Part shown: positions 53,840-62,525 of the stretch, piece after piece
Position numbering within the stretch: position 1 is the first letter of the stretch
Layout of the letters: every line of letters begins with the position of its first letter
From: an uncultured Chloroflexota bacterium
GTDB taxonomy: Bacteria; Chloroflexota; Anaerolineae; Anaerolineales; Anaerolineaceae
Assembly: GCA_902774215.1 (NCBI GenBank)
Contig: CACYHU010000029.1
Coordinates: forward strand, 1 to 64,000
Length of the DNA: 64,000 nucleotides
Reading direction: 5' to 3'
The notes under the pieces: generated by a model
What the model saw: the letters and a program-made list of their open reading frames with translations, nothing else
Told to the model about the DNA's origin: nothing
The model's database searches: none
Made by a program: the position numbers and the translations under genes

Positions 53840-54286
53840 ATGAGTGAAAAAGTTGTTGCTACCAACCGCAAAGCGCGGTTTGAATATTTTATTTTGGAAA
53901 CCTACGAAGCGGGAATTTCGCTGATGGGCAGCGAGATCAAATCCGTCCGTGCAGGTCAGATGAGCCTTGGTGAAGCCTATGTCAAAATCGAGGACGGAAA
54001 GCAGGCCTGGCTGGTTGGGGCACATATTGCGCCTTATGACCCGGCAAGCCGCTTTGGTCATAATCCGACCCGGAACCGTCGTTTGCTCCTGAACAAGCGG
54101 GAGATCCGCAAGATCTGGAATGAAGTCCGCATGAAAGGCGTGACTGTAATCCCGCTGCGGGTCTACCTGACCCACGGTCTGGCAAAAGTTGAGATCGGGC
54201 TTGCCAAGGGGAAAAAGCTTTACGACAAACGGGAAGCGATCGCCAAACGGGATTCTCAGCGTGAACAGCAGAGACGGGGTGAATAA
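53840..54286 (+). CDS. smpB: SsrA-binding protein SmpB
   Basis: 148 residues. Brings tmRNA to stalled ribosomes. Motifs: NRKARFEYFILETYEAGISLMGSEIKSVR, SLGEAYV, HIAPYDPASRFGHNPTRNRRLLLNKREI, and the basic C-terminus GKKLYDKREAIAKRDSQRE. No Shine-Dalgarno; TAAAAT and TATAGT lie within 10 nt of the ATG, suggesting a leaderless message. No tmRNA gene is seen in the window. Confidence 0.96.
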   Translation: MSEKVVATNRKARFEYFILETYEAGISLMGSEIKSVRAGQMSLGEAYVKIEDGKQAWLVGAHIAPYDPASRFGHNPTRNRRLLLNKREIRKIWNEVRMKGVTVIPLRVYLTHGLAKVEIGLAKGKKLYDKREAIAKRDSQREQQRRGE

Positions 54287-54288
54287 AT

Positions 54289-55410
54289 ATGTGCGCATAT
54301 AAAATGTCCCGCAGGGATTTTCTGAAAGCCACTGCCGCTGCCGCGGGAATGCTGCTGCTGCCGAAGGACGCGGAAGCAAAAATCGCACAAACGCATCTTG
54401 CCGGTGCGGCCGCCCTTGATAATTTTCCCGACGCGGAATTCCTGGGCCGCAACTGTTCCGGCGGTATTCTGAATTTCCGGGCACGTCCGTCTGCGGATTC
54501 GCAGATCGTCAAGATCGTTTATGAGGACGCCCTTTTTCCCATCTATCGTGAAGTCATCGGAGAACCGCCTGCCGGCACACCGATCGCCACCTGGTACGAA
54601 ACGCCGTATGGCTATGCCTTTTCTCCGAATGTACAGGAAGTGAAAAACGAACCGAATGAACTGGAAAACGAGCTTCCCCAGACCAGTATGGGAAAAGGCT
54701 TTTGGGCGGAGATCACCGTTCCATATGTCGGGCTGAGCTTTGACACGGATCCGATCTCACCCTGGTATCAGTCTATCTACGGACATAATCCCCGGGCCTA
54801 TTACGGGCAGGTCTTTTGGGTCGATGACATCCGCACCACCTATGACGGGACTGTGCTTTACCGTGCCAACGAACTCTACGGGACTTATCATGATCTTGTC
54901 TATGCGGACGGCAGAGGATTCCGGCGCATCCGGGAAGAGGATGTTTCACAGATCCATCCGGACGCTGAAGAAAAACGGATCCTTGCCAATCTCACCTATC
55001 AGACGCTGAGCTGCTTTGAAGGCAAAGATGAAGTCTTTTTCTGCCGCATGTCCTCCGGACGGGTTTATGGAGATGACGGACAGCTTACCGATAACTATGC
55101 CACCCCCGCGGGAAACCACTCTCCGCACCGGAAACTGATTTCGCTGCACATGTCAGGATCGGTAAGCGGCGGCTGGGACACACCGGGAGTTCCATGGAAT
55201 CTCATGTTTGCGCCCGGCGGCGCTGCGATCCATGGTGTTTTCTGGCACGCGAGTTTTGGCATTGCCCGCTCTCACGGCTGTATCAATTGCCGCAACGAAG
55301 ACGCGAAATGGATCTATCGCTGGTCGGATCCGTATGTTCCGCTTGATCCGGGAGATATGGATATCGTCGCAGCCGGTCTGCAGGGGACAAAAGTTGAAGT
55401 CGTGAATTGA
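54289..55410 (+). CDS. Tat-exported L,D-transpeptidase
   Basis: 373 residues. Twin-arginine signal MSRRDFLKATAAAAGMLLL (residues 6-24). An SH3-like region (RNCSGGILNFRARPSADSQIV) precedes the YkuD catalytic domain with IHGVFWHASFGIARSHGCINCRNEDA: catalytic Cys in SHGCIN and its His. It cross-links or modifies peptidoglycan outside the membrane. Starts 2 nt after smpB and overlaps the next gene. Tat-dependent L,D-transpeptidases are a habit of Anaerolineae. Confidence 0.93.
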   Translation: MCAYKMSRRDFLKATAAAAGMLLLPKDAEAKIAQTHLAGAAALDNFPDAEFLGRNCSGGILNFRARPSADSQIVKIVYEDALFPIYREVIGEPPAGTPIATWYETPYGYAFSPNVQEVKNEPNELENELPQTSMGKGFWAEITVPYVGLSFDTDPISPWYQSIYGHNPRAYYGQVFWVDDIRTTYDGTVLYRANELYGTYHDLVYADGRGFRRIREEDVSQIHPDAEEKRILANLTYQTLSCFEGKDEVFFCRMSSGRVYGDDGQLTDNYATPAGNHSPHRKLISLHMSGSVSGGWDTPGVPWNLMFAPGGAAIHGVFWHASFGIARSHGCINCRNEDAKWIYRWSDPYVPLDPGDMDIVAAGLQGTKVEVVN

Positions 55411-56054
55411 TGTCAGGTCCGGCAGAATGTTTGAAAAAGATGATACGGCGCGGATATGCTTTGCTATTCGCGTTTGTTTTTATCTTCTACATTGGCGCTT
55501 CCGCTTTACCGGCCGTGCTGATGTCAAACGGAAATTCCGCATCCGCAAAATTGATTTACAATGGATTCCATTATTTTTGTCATCAATATCCGTGGCGTTC
55601 CTGGTTTTTGAAAGGACAGCAGGCTTACTACCCGCTGATTTCTGCGGACAGCCCTGATATGCTTTCCTTTGAGGAAGCTTCAGGATCACCCATCGCTGAG
55701 ATCGATCCGAGATCCTTTTACGGCACCCCTGAGATGGGATTCAAAATGGCAATTTGTCAGCGGGATGTGGCAATTTATGGCGCAATGACAGTTTTTGCAG
55801 TACTATTCTTTTTGAGCGGGAATCAAATACGGAGTATCAACTGGAAATTATGGCTGTTTTTTGGCATCCTTCCGATCGGACTGGATGGCGGAACTCAGCT
55901 GCTGAGCCAGATCATACCGGTGATCCCTTTCCGGGAGAGCACCCCGCTGCTGCGTTCACTGACCGGCGCACTTTTTGGCTTTTTAACCTGTTGGTACCTT
56001 CTGCCGATCCTGGAAAACTCGCTGAGAGAAGGAGATAAAAATGATCGTCAATGA
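55410..56054 (+). CDS. DUF2085 membrane protein
   Basis: 214 residues with four or five membrane helices. The DUF2085 signature is FCHQYPWRSWF...MAICQRDVAIYGAM, with conserved CHQ and CQRD motifs that may bind a metal. GLDGGTQLL in the third membrane stretch is also typical. ATG overlaps the ldt stop by one base. Function unknown. Confidence 0.88.
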   Translation: MSGPAECLKKMIRRGYALLFAFVFIFYIGASALPAVLMSNGNSASAKLIYNGFHYFCHQYPWRSWFLKGQQAYYPLISADSPDMLSFEEASGSPIAEIDPRSFYGTPEMGFKMAICQRDVAIYGAMTVFAVLFFLSGNQIRSINWKLWLFFGILPIGLDGGTQLLSQIIPVIPFRESTPLLRSLTGALFGFLTCWYLLPILENSLREGDKNDRQ

Positions 56055-56844
56055 AAAAAACGGACTGAGATATTATCAATTTGAATCCTTTTGCGAGGCG
56101 GGGATCACCCATGGATTTTTCACCCGGCTAGGAGGTGTCAGCCCAAAGCCCTTTGATTCGCTGAACATGGCTACAACAGTCGGTGATACAGCGGAAAACG
56201 TGCTGGAGAACCTGAAACGCATGTTTGATGTGTTCGGGCTGGACCTGAGCTCCCGTTATGACGGATGGCAGTATCATTGCAAAACAGTCATCGCGGCAGA
56301 TGTACCGCGCAGCGCTTCCGTACGCTATCCGCTGCGTGCGGACGGTCTGATGACAGACCGTCCGGAGGTCACACTGGTTCAGCGTTTTGCGGATTGCTGC
56401 CCGATCATATTTTATGATCCGGTCGGCAAGGCAGTTGCTGTCTGCCATGCGGGATGGCCGGGGACTGTAGATAACATCGGCGCGATCACGCTCAAAAATA
56501 TGCGCAAGCTGTACGGAACAGATCCGAAAGATGTCCTCGCAGGCATCGGCCCGTCCATCGGTCCCGATCATTTTGAAGTCAAAGAGGATGTGGCAGGGAA
56601 GTTCCGTCAGGCATTCGGTTCGCGTTATGATGAGATCTGCGACCTGAGTGAAAACCGCATACGGCTGAACCTTTGGAAGGCAAATGAGATACTGCTCCGG
56701 GAACAGGGTGTACAGAAAATCGAAATTGCTGAAATTTGTACAGTATGTCACAAAGACGAATGGTTTTCCCACCGCGGAGACCATGGGAAATCAGGCCGTT
56801 ATGGCATGCTGATAACCTTACAGAAAGTGAAAGGTATAGAGTGA
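56041..56844 (+). CDS. pgeF: Peptidoglycan editing factor / YfiH-like (laccase-domain) protein
   Basis: 267 residues. Family motifs: THGFFTRLGGVS, QRFADCCPIIFYD, AVCHAGWPGTVDNI (His/Cys metal site), GIGPSIGPDHFEV, and CTVCHKDEWFSHRGDHGKSGRYGMLI. Earlier annotated as polyphenol oxidase; in E. coli it removes wrongly placed L-Ser from peptidoglycan precursors. Overlaps DUF2085 by 14 nt in an envelope gene cluster. Confidence 0.93.
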   Translation: MIVNEKNGLRYYQFESFCEAGITHGFFTRLGGVSPKPFDSLNMATTVGDTAENVLENLKRMFDVFGLDLSSRYDGWQYHCKTVIAADVPRSASVRYPLRADGLMTDRPEVTLVQRFADCCPIIFYDPVGKAVAVCHAGWPGTVDNIGAITLKNMRKLYGTDPKDVLAGIGPSIGPDHFEVKEDVAGKFRQAFGSRYDEICDLSENRIRLNLWKANEILLREQGVQKIEIAEICTVCHKDEWFSHRGDHGKSGRYGMLITLQKVKGIE

Positions 56845-56881
56845 AAGAAGCTGCGGTTTGTTCAAACAGCCTTTTACTGAA

Positions 56882-57628
56882 ATGATGATTATGATAGAAC
56901 TGTCAACGATACAAAAAAATATTGACATTATTCAGAAAAATATTGCTGATGCGGCAGCCCGTTCCGGACGGGACAGCTCGGATATAACGCTGATGGCGGT
57001 AACAAAAACAAAACCGGCTGAAACTGTAAGTTTTTTGCTCCGGGCAGGGATCCGCTGCTTTGGTGAAAATTATCCGGACGAGACAGCGGGAAAAATCAGC
57101 GCTTTCCGTGCCGAACCTTCAGCATGGCTGGCAATGATCGGTCATCTTCAGAGCCGCAAGGCAAAAATCGTGGCGGATCTGTTTGATGAATTCCATTCGC
57201 TTGACCGGCTGGAGATCGCTGAAAAAATGGAAACTCTCTGCACGGAACGGAAACGCGTGATGCCTGTCATGATCGAATGCAACGTCGGCAGCGAGGATTC
57301 AAAAAGCGGCTGGCTGTTTGCGGATGATTCGATCCCTGACAGTTTTCTGCAGGACTTTGAAAAAATATCCGGGATGTCTCATCTGGATGTAAAAGGTCTG
57401 ATGATCCTGCCTCCTTATGCGGAAGAGGCGGAAACCAACCGCAGATACTTTATCCGCACCAGAAAAATCGCTGAGTACCTGAATCAATACTGCGGAGCTC
57501 ATATAACAGAGCTTTCCATGGGAACAAGCTCCGACTATACCGCTGCGGTCGAAGAAGGTGCCACGATCATCCGCATTGGGACCGCACTGGTCGGACCGAG
57601 AGATTATTCTGCAAAAGCGAGTCTTTAG
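56882..57628 (+). CDS. yggS: PLP homeostasis protein YggS/PROSC
   Basis: 248 residues. Single-domain alanine-racemase-like fold that handles pyridoxal phosphate. PLP Lys in LMAVTKTKPAETV; CFGENYPDE; MIGHLQSRKAK; SMGTSSDYTAAVEEGATIIRIGTALVG. The start is uncertain among ATGs at 56882, 56885 and 56891, with no strong ribosome site. It is paired downstream with yggT, as in many bacteria. Confidence 0.92.
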   Translation: MMIMIELSTIQKNIDIIQKNIADAAARSGRDSSDITLMAVTKTKPAETVSFLLRAGIRCFGENYPDETAGKISAFRAEPSAWLAMIGHLQSRKAKIVADLFDEFHSLDRLEIAEKMETLCTERKRVMPVMIECNVGSEDSKSGWLFADDSIPDSFLQDFEKISGMSHLDVKGLMILPPYAEEAETNRRYFIRTRKIAEYLNQYCGAHITELSMGTSSDYTAAVEEGATIIRIGTALVGPRDYSAKASL

Positions 57629-57649
57629 GGAATTCTGATTTATTCATTC

Positions 57650-57713
57650 TGAGTCGAAGTAACCTGTTTTCGTTGAATCATTTTGAGTCAACAAAACAGG
57701 CTGCACCGACTCA
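57650..57713. repeat. Two-tier stem-loop between yggS and yggT
   Basis: TGAGTCG (57650-57656) pairs with CGACTCA (57707-57713), CCTGTTTT (57663-57670) with AAAACAGG (57693-57700), and TTGA with TCAA inside. No T-run follows, so it is more likely a processing or regulatory structure than a terminator. Confidence 0.65.
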
Positions 57714-57728
57714 AAGACAGGAGGAAAA

Positions 57729-57974
57729 ATGGGATTTTTAAAAATTTTTCTTTCACTTGTGATCAACGCAATTTCATCATTGCTGCTGCTTTACTGTATC
57801 ATGTCCTGGTTTGTGCCGCCGGATTTTCCCCTGCGCAGATGGCTGGACGGATTTATGAACCAGTTTCTTGACCCGATCCGCAGGATCATTCCCGGCATCG
57901 GTATGCTTGACATCAGTCCGATCATCCTGATGCTGCTCCTTCAGCTCCTCCAGCGATTTGTGAACAGACTGTAA
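57729..57974 (+). CDS. yggT: YggT-family membrane protein
   Basis: 81 residues, two membrane helices flanking the conserved segment SWFVPPDFPLRRWLDGFMNQFLDPIRRIIPGIGMLDISPIILML. Members are linked to cell division and chloroplast-nucleoid analogues. AGGAGG site before the ATG. Confidence 0.93.
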   Translation: MGFLKIFLSLVINAISSLLLLYCIMSWFVPPDFPLRRWLDGFMNQFLDPIRRIIPGIGMLDISPIILMLLLQLLQRFVNRL

Positions 57975-58054
57975 AATTCCGCTTCCACATTGTCATATCA
58001 ATACAAAAATGTTGTAAAAACAACATAATTATTTTCAGCACCGGAGTATAATAA

Positions 58055-58140
58055 GCAGGCACTGACACAAAGCGGCTCCTATACGAAAGCAAAGGATCCC
58101 GTCCGTGCCGGTCTATCATCCCGCCCGGGATAACTCAAGG
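58055..58140 (+). promoter_or_regulatory. Structured leader upstream of the ABC importer
   Basis: After a TATAAT at 58049-58054, GGCACTGAC pairs with GTCCGTGCC (one mismatch), enclosing a GGCTCCT...AGGATCC hairpin. A separate ATCCCG-CCC-GGGAT hairpin ends just before the AAGGAG ribosome site. It resembles a small riboswitch in layout but I cannot place it in a known class. Confidence 0.45.
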
Positions 58141-58151
58141 AGAAAATTTTT

Positions 58152-59072
58152 ATGAGAAAATTACTTGTTCTGTTCATGGCTTTTGCAATAATGCTTTGCG
58201 CGCTGGCGCCGGTATCAGCTGATGATACATATGAAGTCAGACTCTCCGCTCCAAACGGGGCGCCGGCTCTGTCTGTCGCTGTTCTGGCTGCAGAAAAACC
58301 GGAAGACTACACCTTTGTCGCGGCAGAAACGATCGCGGCTGAATTTGCCAATAAAACAGCAGATTTTATCATCGCCCCTGTCAATGCCGGCGCAAAACTC
58401 TTCAAAGCCGGAAAATCCGACTATAAACTGGCTGCTGTTGTCACCTGGGGCAACCTTTACATTGCTTCACAAAAAGCGGATTTCACCCTTGAAGATATCA
58501 ACGGTGCCGTGATCACGCTTTTCGGTGAAAATACCATCAACGCGTCGGTCGTACTTTACGCTCTTGCGGAAAATGGTCTCGAACCGGCCTCTGTGGAATA
58601 TCTGGCCGGAGCAGCCAATACCCAGAGCCTGCTGCTCACCGATGAGAACGCCATCGTTGTCACCGCCGAACCGGCTCTGACAGCAGCAAAGATGAAGAAT
58701 GAAAACATCACTTCATACGCTGTCAACGATTTGCTGAAAGCCGCCAGCGGCATGGATGGCTACACGCAAGCCGGTCTTTTCATCGGTTCCGATATAATCG
58801 CAAACCATGCTGAAGCAGCCGCGGAATATCTGGTAAAAGCCGAAGAATCAGCCAATATGGCACAGACTGATACCGCCGCTGTTGTTGATGCTGCTGTCGC
58901 ACTGGAGATCATGCCGAATGCTAAAGTTGCAGCTGCCGCCATTCCAAACTGCGCGATCCGCTTTATGAATGCCGCTGATGCAAGGGAACAGGTTGAGGCC
59001 ACAGCCAATATTGACCTGAGCCAGTTCGGCGGTTCCCTCCCTGCTGATGATTTTTATTATGAGGCGAAATAA
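58152..59072 (+). CDS. ABC transporter substrate-binding protein (NMT1/TauA-like)
   Basis: 306 residues with a signal peptide (cleavage near VSA-DD, residue 24) and no lipobox Cys. The body is Ala-rich and follows the NMT1/SsuA pattern: SAPNGAPALSVAVLA, ADFIIAPVNAGAKLFKAG, AVVTWGNLYIAS, GAANTQSLLL. Because no lipid anchor is seen, tethering to the membrane is unclear. AAGGAG site. Followed at once by a permease gene whose start overlaps the stop. Confidence 0.88.
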   Translation: MRKLLVLFMAFAIMLCALAPVSADDTYEVRLSAPNGAPALSVAVLAAEKPEDYTFVAAETIAAEFANKTADFIIAPVNAGAKLFKAGKSDYKLAAVVTWGNLYIASQKADFTLEDINGAVITLFGENTINASVVLYALAENGLEPASVEYLAGAANTQSLLLTDENAIVVTAEPALTAAKMKNENITSYAVNDLLKAASGMDGYTQAGLFIGSDIIANHAEAAAEYLVKAEESANMAQTDTAAVVDAAVALEIMPNAKVAAAAIPNCAIRFMNAADAREQVEATANIDLSQFGGSLPADDFYYEAK

Positions 59073-59826
59073 CCACGCTTCCGATTCACTTGCTTTTGTT
59101 CTTGGAATTATTCTGATCGGCTGCCTGATCCAGGCAGCCGGTTGGATAAAAAATGACAGGCTGGTCTTTCCGGATGTCATCGAAATTCTGAGAGCATTTT
59201 TCCGCTTGCTTGGAACGCTCAAAACCTGGCTGCTGATCCGGACCACACTGCTCCACCTTCTTACCGCCATGGCAGTTTCCACCGTTATCGGTCTGCTCAC
59301 CGGGCTGGCTGAGGGATACAGCGATTTTATCCGCATGCTGCTCCGCCCGCTGATGGTTCTGCTGCGGTCCATTCCCATGGTCGTCCTGGTTGTCATCATA
59401 ATGGTTCTGACGACCTATGATAAAGTTCCGCTGATCGGCACATCACTGATCCTGATCCCCATGATCAGCGAAGCTGTCAGCGAAGGCTGCCGCAGGATCG
59501 ACAGGGACCTGATCGATGTATACAGACTGAACAGCAATTTCAATTTTCAGGTGTTGTGGAATGTTCATCTGCCGCTGATGGCAGGTTATCTGAAACAGGC
59601 TTACATCAACGCCGCGGGGATGGGGATGAAGCTCATCGTCTCCACCGAATATTTGGTCCAGACAAAAAACTCTCTCGGCAAGGCCATCAACACCAGCATT
59701 TATTTCAACGAATATCAGGACATCTATGCCTATGCCCTGATCATGATACTTCTTGTTGTTCTTATCAGCGAACTTCCGCTTTGGCTGATAAGATTATATG
59801 GAAACAGTCAGCCGCAAAGGGATTGA
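59047..59826 (+). CDS. ABC transporter permease
   Basis: 259 residues, six membrane helices, of the SsuC/TauC/ThiX type. The EAA-like cytoplasmic loop is DVYRLNSNFNFQVLWNVHLPLMAGYLKQAYINAAGMGMKLIV. It overlaps the binding-protein gene (start 59047 or ATG 59059). A bidirectional terminator follows; no ATPase gene is adjacent, so the ATPase must be elsewhere or shared. Confidence 0.9.
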   Translation: MIFIMRRNNHASDSLAFVLGIILIGCLIQAAGWIKNDRLVFPDVIEILRAFFRLLGTLKTWLLIRTTLLHLLTAMAVSTVIGLLTGLAEGYSDFIRMLLRPLMVLLRSIPMVVLVVIIMVLTTYDKVPLIGTSLILIPMISEAVSEGCRRIDRDLIDVYRLNSNFNFQVLWNVHLPLMAGYLKQAYINAAGMGMKLIVSTEYLVQTKNSLGKAINTSIYFNEYQDIYAYALIMILLVVLISELPLWLIRLYGNSQPQRD

Positions 59827-59832
59827 ACAGTC

Positions 59833-59873
59833 TTAATAATAAAAAACGGCCGATAAACGACCGTTTTTATTAT
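59833..59873. terminator. Bidirectional terminator
   Basis: AATAATAAAAAACGGCCG-ATAAA-CGACCGTTTTTATTAT has A/T tracts on both sides of the stem. It serves the importer on the plus strand and the Gly/Pro-rich gene on the minus strand. Confidence 0.9.
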
Positions 59874-59891
59874 AAAGACTAAAACAATCTG

Positions 59892-60443
59892 TTACCAGCG
59901 ACCACCAGGGCCACCGGGACCGGGATGTCCGCCAGGGCCGCCGGGACCGGGATGTCCGCCGGGGCCACCGGGACCGGGATGTCCGCCGGGACCACCAGGA
60001 CCGGGACGTCCGCCATGACCGCCGGGACCACCGGGAATGAGAGGTGCGCCGGGTTCACCGCCCCACGGACGCGGTGCAGGCCCCCACGGATGCGGATACG
60101 GATGATAGTGCGGTGCAGGTGCCGGAGCTGAATACGGAGAAATGCAGATCGCTTTCATTTCAACATTCTTGGAAGGCATGCTGAAAGTATTGTATGCATA
60201 GCCGAAGTCAGCAACGCCGTCATTATTCCAGTCCCAGCCATAGAAAATCAGACCGTTCATGTAGGTAACAGGATCAAACAATACGGTAACAGTATCACCG
60301 GCTTTATATGAAGCCTCATCTGTCGGGACAGATGCCAGGCAGTTGTTGCCGAGATAAGTCACTGTATAAGCCTCCTGTGCCGAAGCAACAGAGGCAGCTG
60401 CCAGAAGGCAGATACACAGGATTGCAAAAATTAAACGTTTCAT
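59892..60443 (-). CDS. Secreted protein with collagen-like Gly/Pro tail
   Basis: 183 residues. Signal peptide (MKRLIFAILCICLLAAASVASA), then a small beta domain of the bacterial-repeat type (YTVTYLGNNCLASVPTDEASYKAGDTVTVLF...GLIFYGWDWNNDGVADFGYAYNTFSMP), a His/Pro-rich stretch, and a tail of GGPGGHPGP units (9 residues, about four copies). ATG at 60443 with AAGGAG. Probably extracellular; the tail may form extended or metal-binding structures. Confidence 0.82.
   Translation of the reverse strand: MKRLIFAILCICLLAAASVASAQEAYTVTYLGNNCLASVPTDEASYKAGDTVTVLFDPVTYMNGLIFYGWDWNNDGVADFGYAYNTFSMPSKNVEMKAICISPYSAPAPAPHYHPYPHPWGPAPRPWGGEPGAPLIPGGPGGHGGRPGPGGPGGHPGPGGPGGHPGPGGPGGHPGPGGPGGRW
59910..60017 (-). 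repeat. 27-nt tandem repeat encoding GGPGGHPGP
   Basis: About four 27-nt units (plus-strand form GCCACCGGGACCGGGATGTC + CGCCGGG) with few changes. In frame; the copy number is likely to vary between strains. Confidence 0.9.
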
Positions 60444-60633
60444 GTTCCACTCCTTTTCCCGTATTATACAATGAAAAACAAAAGATTCAAAGGATTTATT
60501 AGTGATTTTTTTATTGACAAAAAAAGTACAAAAAGCACAAAAATAAATATACGAAAGGCATGATCCTTGCACTATACAGGAATCTCATCCCCGTTCCGCG
60601 ATAAAATTACCGACGGGACCGGACTCCGCCTCT

Positions 60634-61821
60634 TCAAAAGCGAAAAGTATTCTTATGGTTGATCACATCCGGGTAAGGAGAAAGTGCCATGATCACGATA
60701 TCCGGCCGGGTCTGCTCAACATATGTTTTGACCGGCATCTCCGGATAGTAATCGGCATAAGATCGGGTATCGATTGCGTCTACCTCACGGAAAACCGTCG
60801 AAAGAAAAGCGATGACCGGGAGACTGTAGCTGTCATGGAGCAGAAGGACCTTTTGTTCGGAGAGAGGCATATAATTTTCTGTCCGGGTAAAAGGATAATT
60901 GTCACCGATATAAACAAAATAATTATCCGTATGCAGCTTATCCATTCCCGGCTCCAGATATTCCTTCCGGATCATGGTATGCTCAAAGTCACCTTTCAGA
61001 AATATATCTTCCAGCGGATAACTGAAGGAAATCTCCGTTTCAAAATCCGGTGTCAGCCACTGCAGATCATCCGATCCCCGGAAACAGACCCCGACACGTC
61101 TGCCGAAACTGCCTAAAAACTGATCCGGGATCTCATGAACAGTCCAGCTCCCGGTATACAAAGCCTCCCCGCTGTAACTCTCATCAGGGAATAATTGCTG
61201 CAGATGCTCCATGATTGCCTGAAAGGCTTTGAACGCGGCAGTTGGTTTCCAGTGATGATCGGTAATATAATAATTTTCCTCAATATCCGCATCACTGTCC
61301 GCAAGCAGAGAATGCAGATCAAGCACATCAACGCCTGCTTTACCGATCAGGTCAGTCAGTCCGTTGATCTCCTTGCGTATCTGCGGACTGATTCCATCCG
61401 GCATCAGAGCGTTTTCCCTGTCATATTTTCCGGGAAATTGGACATAAACAAACTTCCCGCCCTGCTTTTCGACAAAATCACTGAAATCAGCAAGAATCTG
61501 CGGGATCTCGTAGGTTTTGGCGTTCAATTTCATTTCGCTGTAATTCAGCATGCCGTTATTCATCAGAACAACTTCGTTATATAAACGTCTGCCTGTCAGC
61601 CGGGCATACAATCCGTTCATATTGATCAGATCATCCTTATGAAACAATTTATCCGACTTCATAGCCGCCGACATCTCCTCACCAAAAGCGGAGATATTAT
61701 CCGGATGCGCTGTGAAACCGGAGAACGCCTGTCTGATAACGGGGAAATTAAATACCGCAAAGAATCCGGTCAAAGCCAGAAAGCTTGCGATAATAATCCC
61801 CGTTACACATTTGTTTTTCAT
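60634..61821 (-). CDS. DHHW-family protein (AlgJ/AlgX-like SGNH)
   Basis: 395 residues. N-terminal membrane helix (about 8-28), then an extracellular domain with FVYVQFPGKYDRENAL, DLHSLLADSDADIEENYYITDHHWKPTAAF (the DHHW motif) and LLLHDSYSLPVIAFLSTVF (catalytic Ser region). Such proteins acetylate surface polysaccharides with an MBOAT acyltransferase partner. No MBOAT gene lies in the window. AGGGTG site before the ATG. Confidence 0.88.
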   Translation of the reverse strand: MKNKCVTGIIIASFLALTGFFAVFNFPVIRQAFSGFTAHPDNISAFGEEMSAAMKSDKLFHKDDLINMNGLYARLTGRRLYNEVVLMNNGMLNYSEMKLNAKTYEIPQILADFSDFVEKQGGKFVYVQFPGKYDRENALMPDGISPQIRKEINGLTDLIGKAGVDVLDLHSLLADSDADIEENYYITDHHWKPTAAFKAFQAIMEHLQQLFPDESYSGEALYTGSWTVHEIPDQFLGSFGRRVGVCFRGSDDLQWLTPDFETEISFSYPLEDIFLKGDFEHTMIRKEYLEPGMDKLHTDNYFVYIGDNYPFTRTENYMPLSEQKVLLLHDSYSLPVIAFLSTVFREVDAIDTRSYADYYPEMPVKTYVEQTRPDIVIMALSPYPDVINHKNTFRF

Positions 61822-61951
61822 TTATCACCCTGATGCGGTCAGGCCTTCAACAGACAACAGAAACGCTCCTGAGACTGACATTACCTGACTAAATGCAGCA
61901 TTGCTGCTTATGAACCCACACGGGAACCGGCTCTTTTCTCCATCACCCGGT

Positions 61952-62437
61952 TCAGGATAACCTCAGAACAGCAATGACCTCATCCCCATCCATTTCTCCT
62001 GACTCTTTAAACCCGTATGAAGCGTATAATCGGCGGGCATTATCATTTTCCGGCTCATAGGAAAGCCAGACAAATTCCGCTTTACCGCAGGGAAAGGTTT
62101 TTATAAAATCCAAAGCAAGTCTGACCGCTTCTTTGCCGTATTCCCTGCCCTGATACTTTTTGTCGATCATCAGCCGCCAGAAATTATAATTGCCGGCAGC
62201 GATTACCGGAGCATCCTCCCAGTAATCATCTTTATCGAACCCGACCATGAGAAACCCGACTGGTATGTCGCCGTCATAAATTCCGAAAGGGAAGGCATGT
62301 CCGTTGGCGGTTATTGTTGTGTAAGCCTCAATGATGCTGGTCTCATTCCGGGCAACAAAATTCTCCTGGTCTTCGGATACGCTCAATTTGAGAATATCCC
62401 ATACATTTTTCCCGTTTATTTTTTCCAATCGCAGCAT
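61952..62437 (-). CDS. GNAT N-acetyltransferase (polyamine-type)
   Basis: 161 residues. LEKINGKNVWDILKLSVSEDQENFVARNETSIIEAY is like diamine/spermidine acetyltransferases; the acetyl-CoA loop is KKYQGREYGKEAVRLAL, and ENDNARRLYASYGF is the end motif. Acceptor unknown. GAGAGAC site before the ATG. Confidence 0.9.
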   Translation of the reverse strand: MLRLEKINGKNVWDILKLSVSEDQENFVARNETSIIEAYTTITANGHAFPFGIYDGDIPVGFLMVGFDKDDYWEDAPVIAAGNYNFWRLMIDKKYQGREYGKEAVRLALDFIKTFPCGKAEFVWLSYEPENDNARRLYASYGFKESGEMDGDEVIAVLRLS

Positions 62438-62525
62438 ACCGGTCTCTCTGATAAAATAATACCTTATCTTTTATTTTTGACAGCAATTTCTACGTTTTTT
62501 GTCTTTGAAAATTTTTTATAATATC

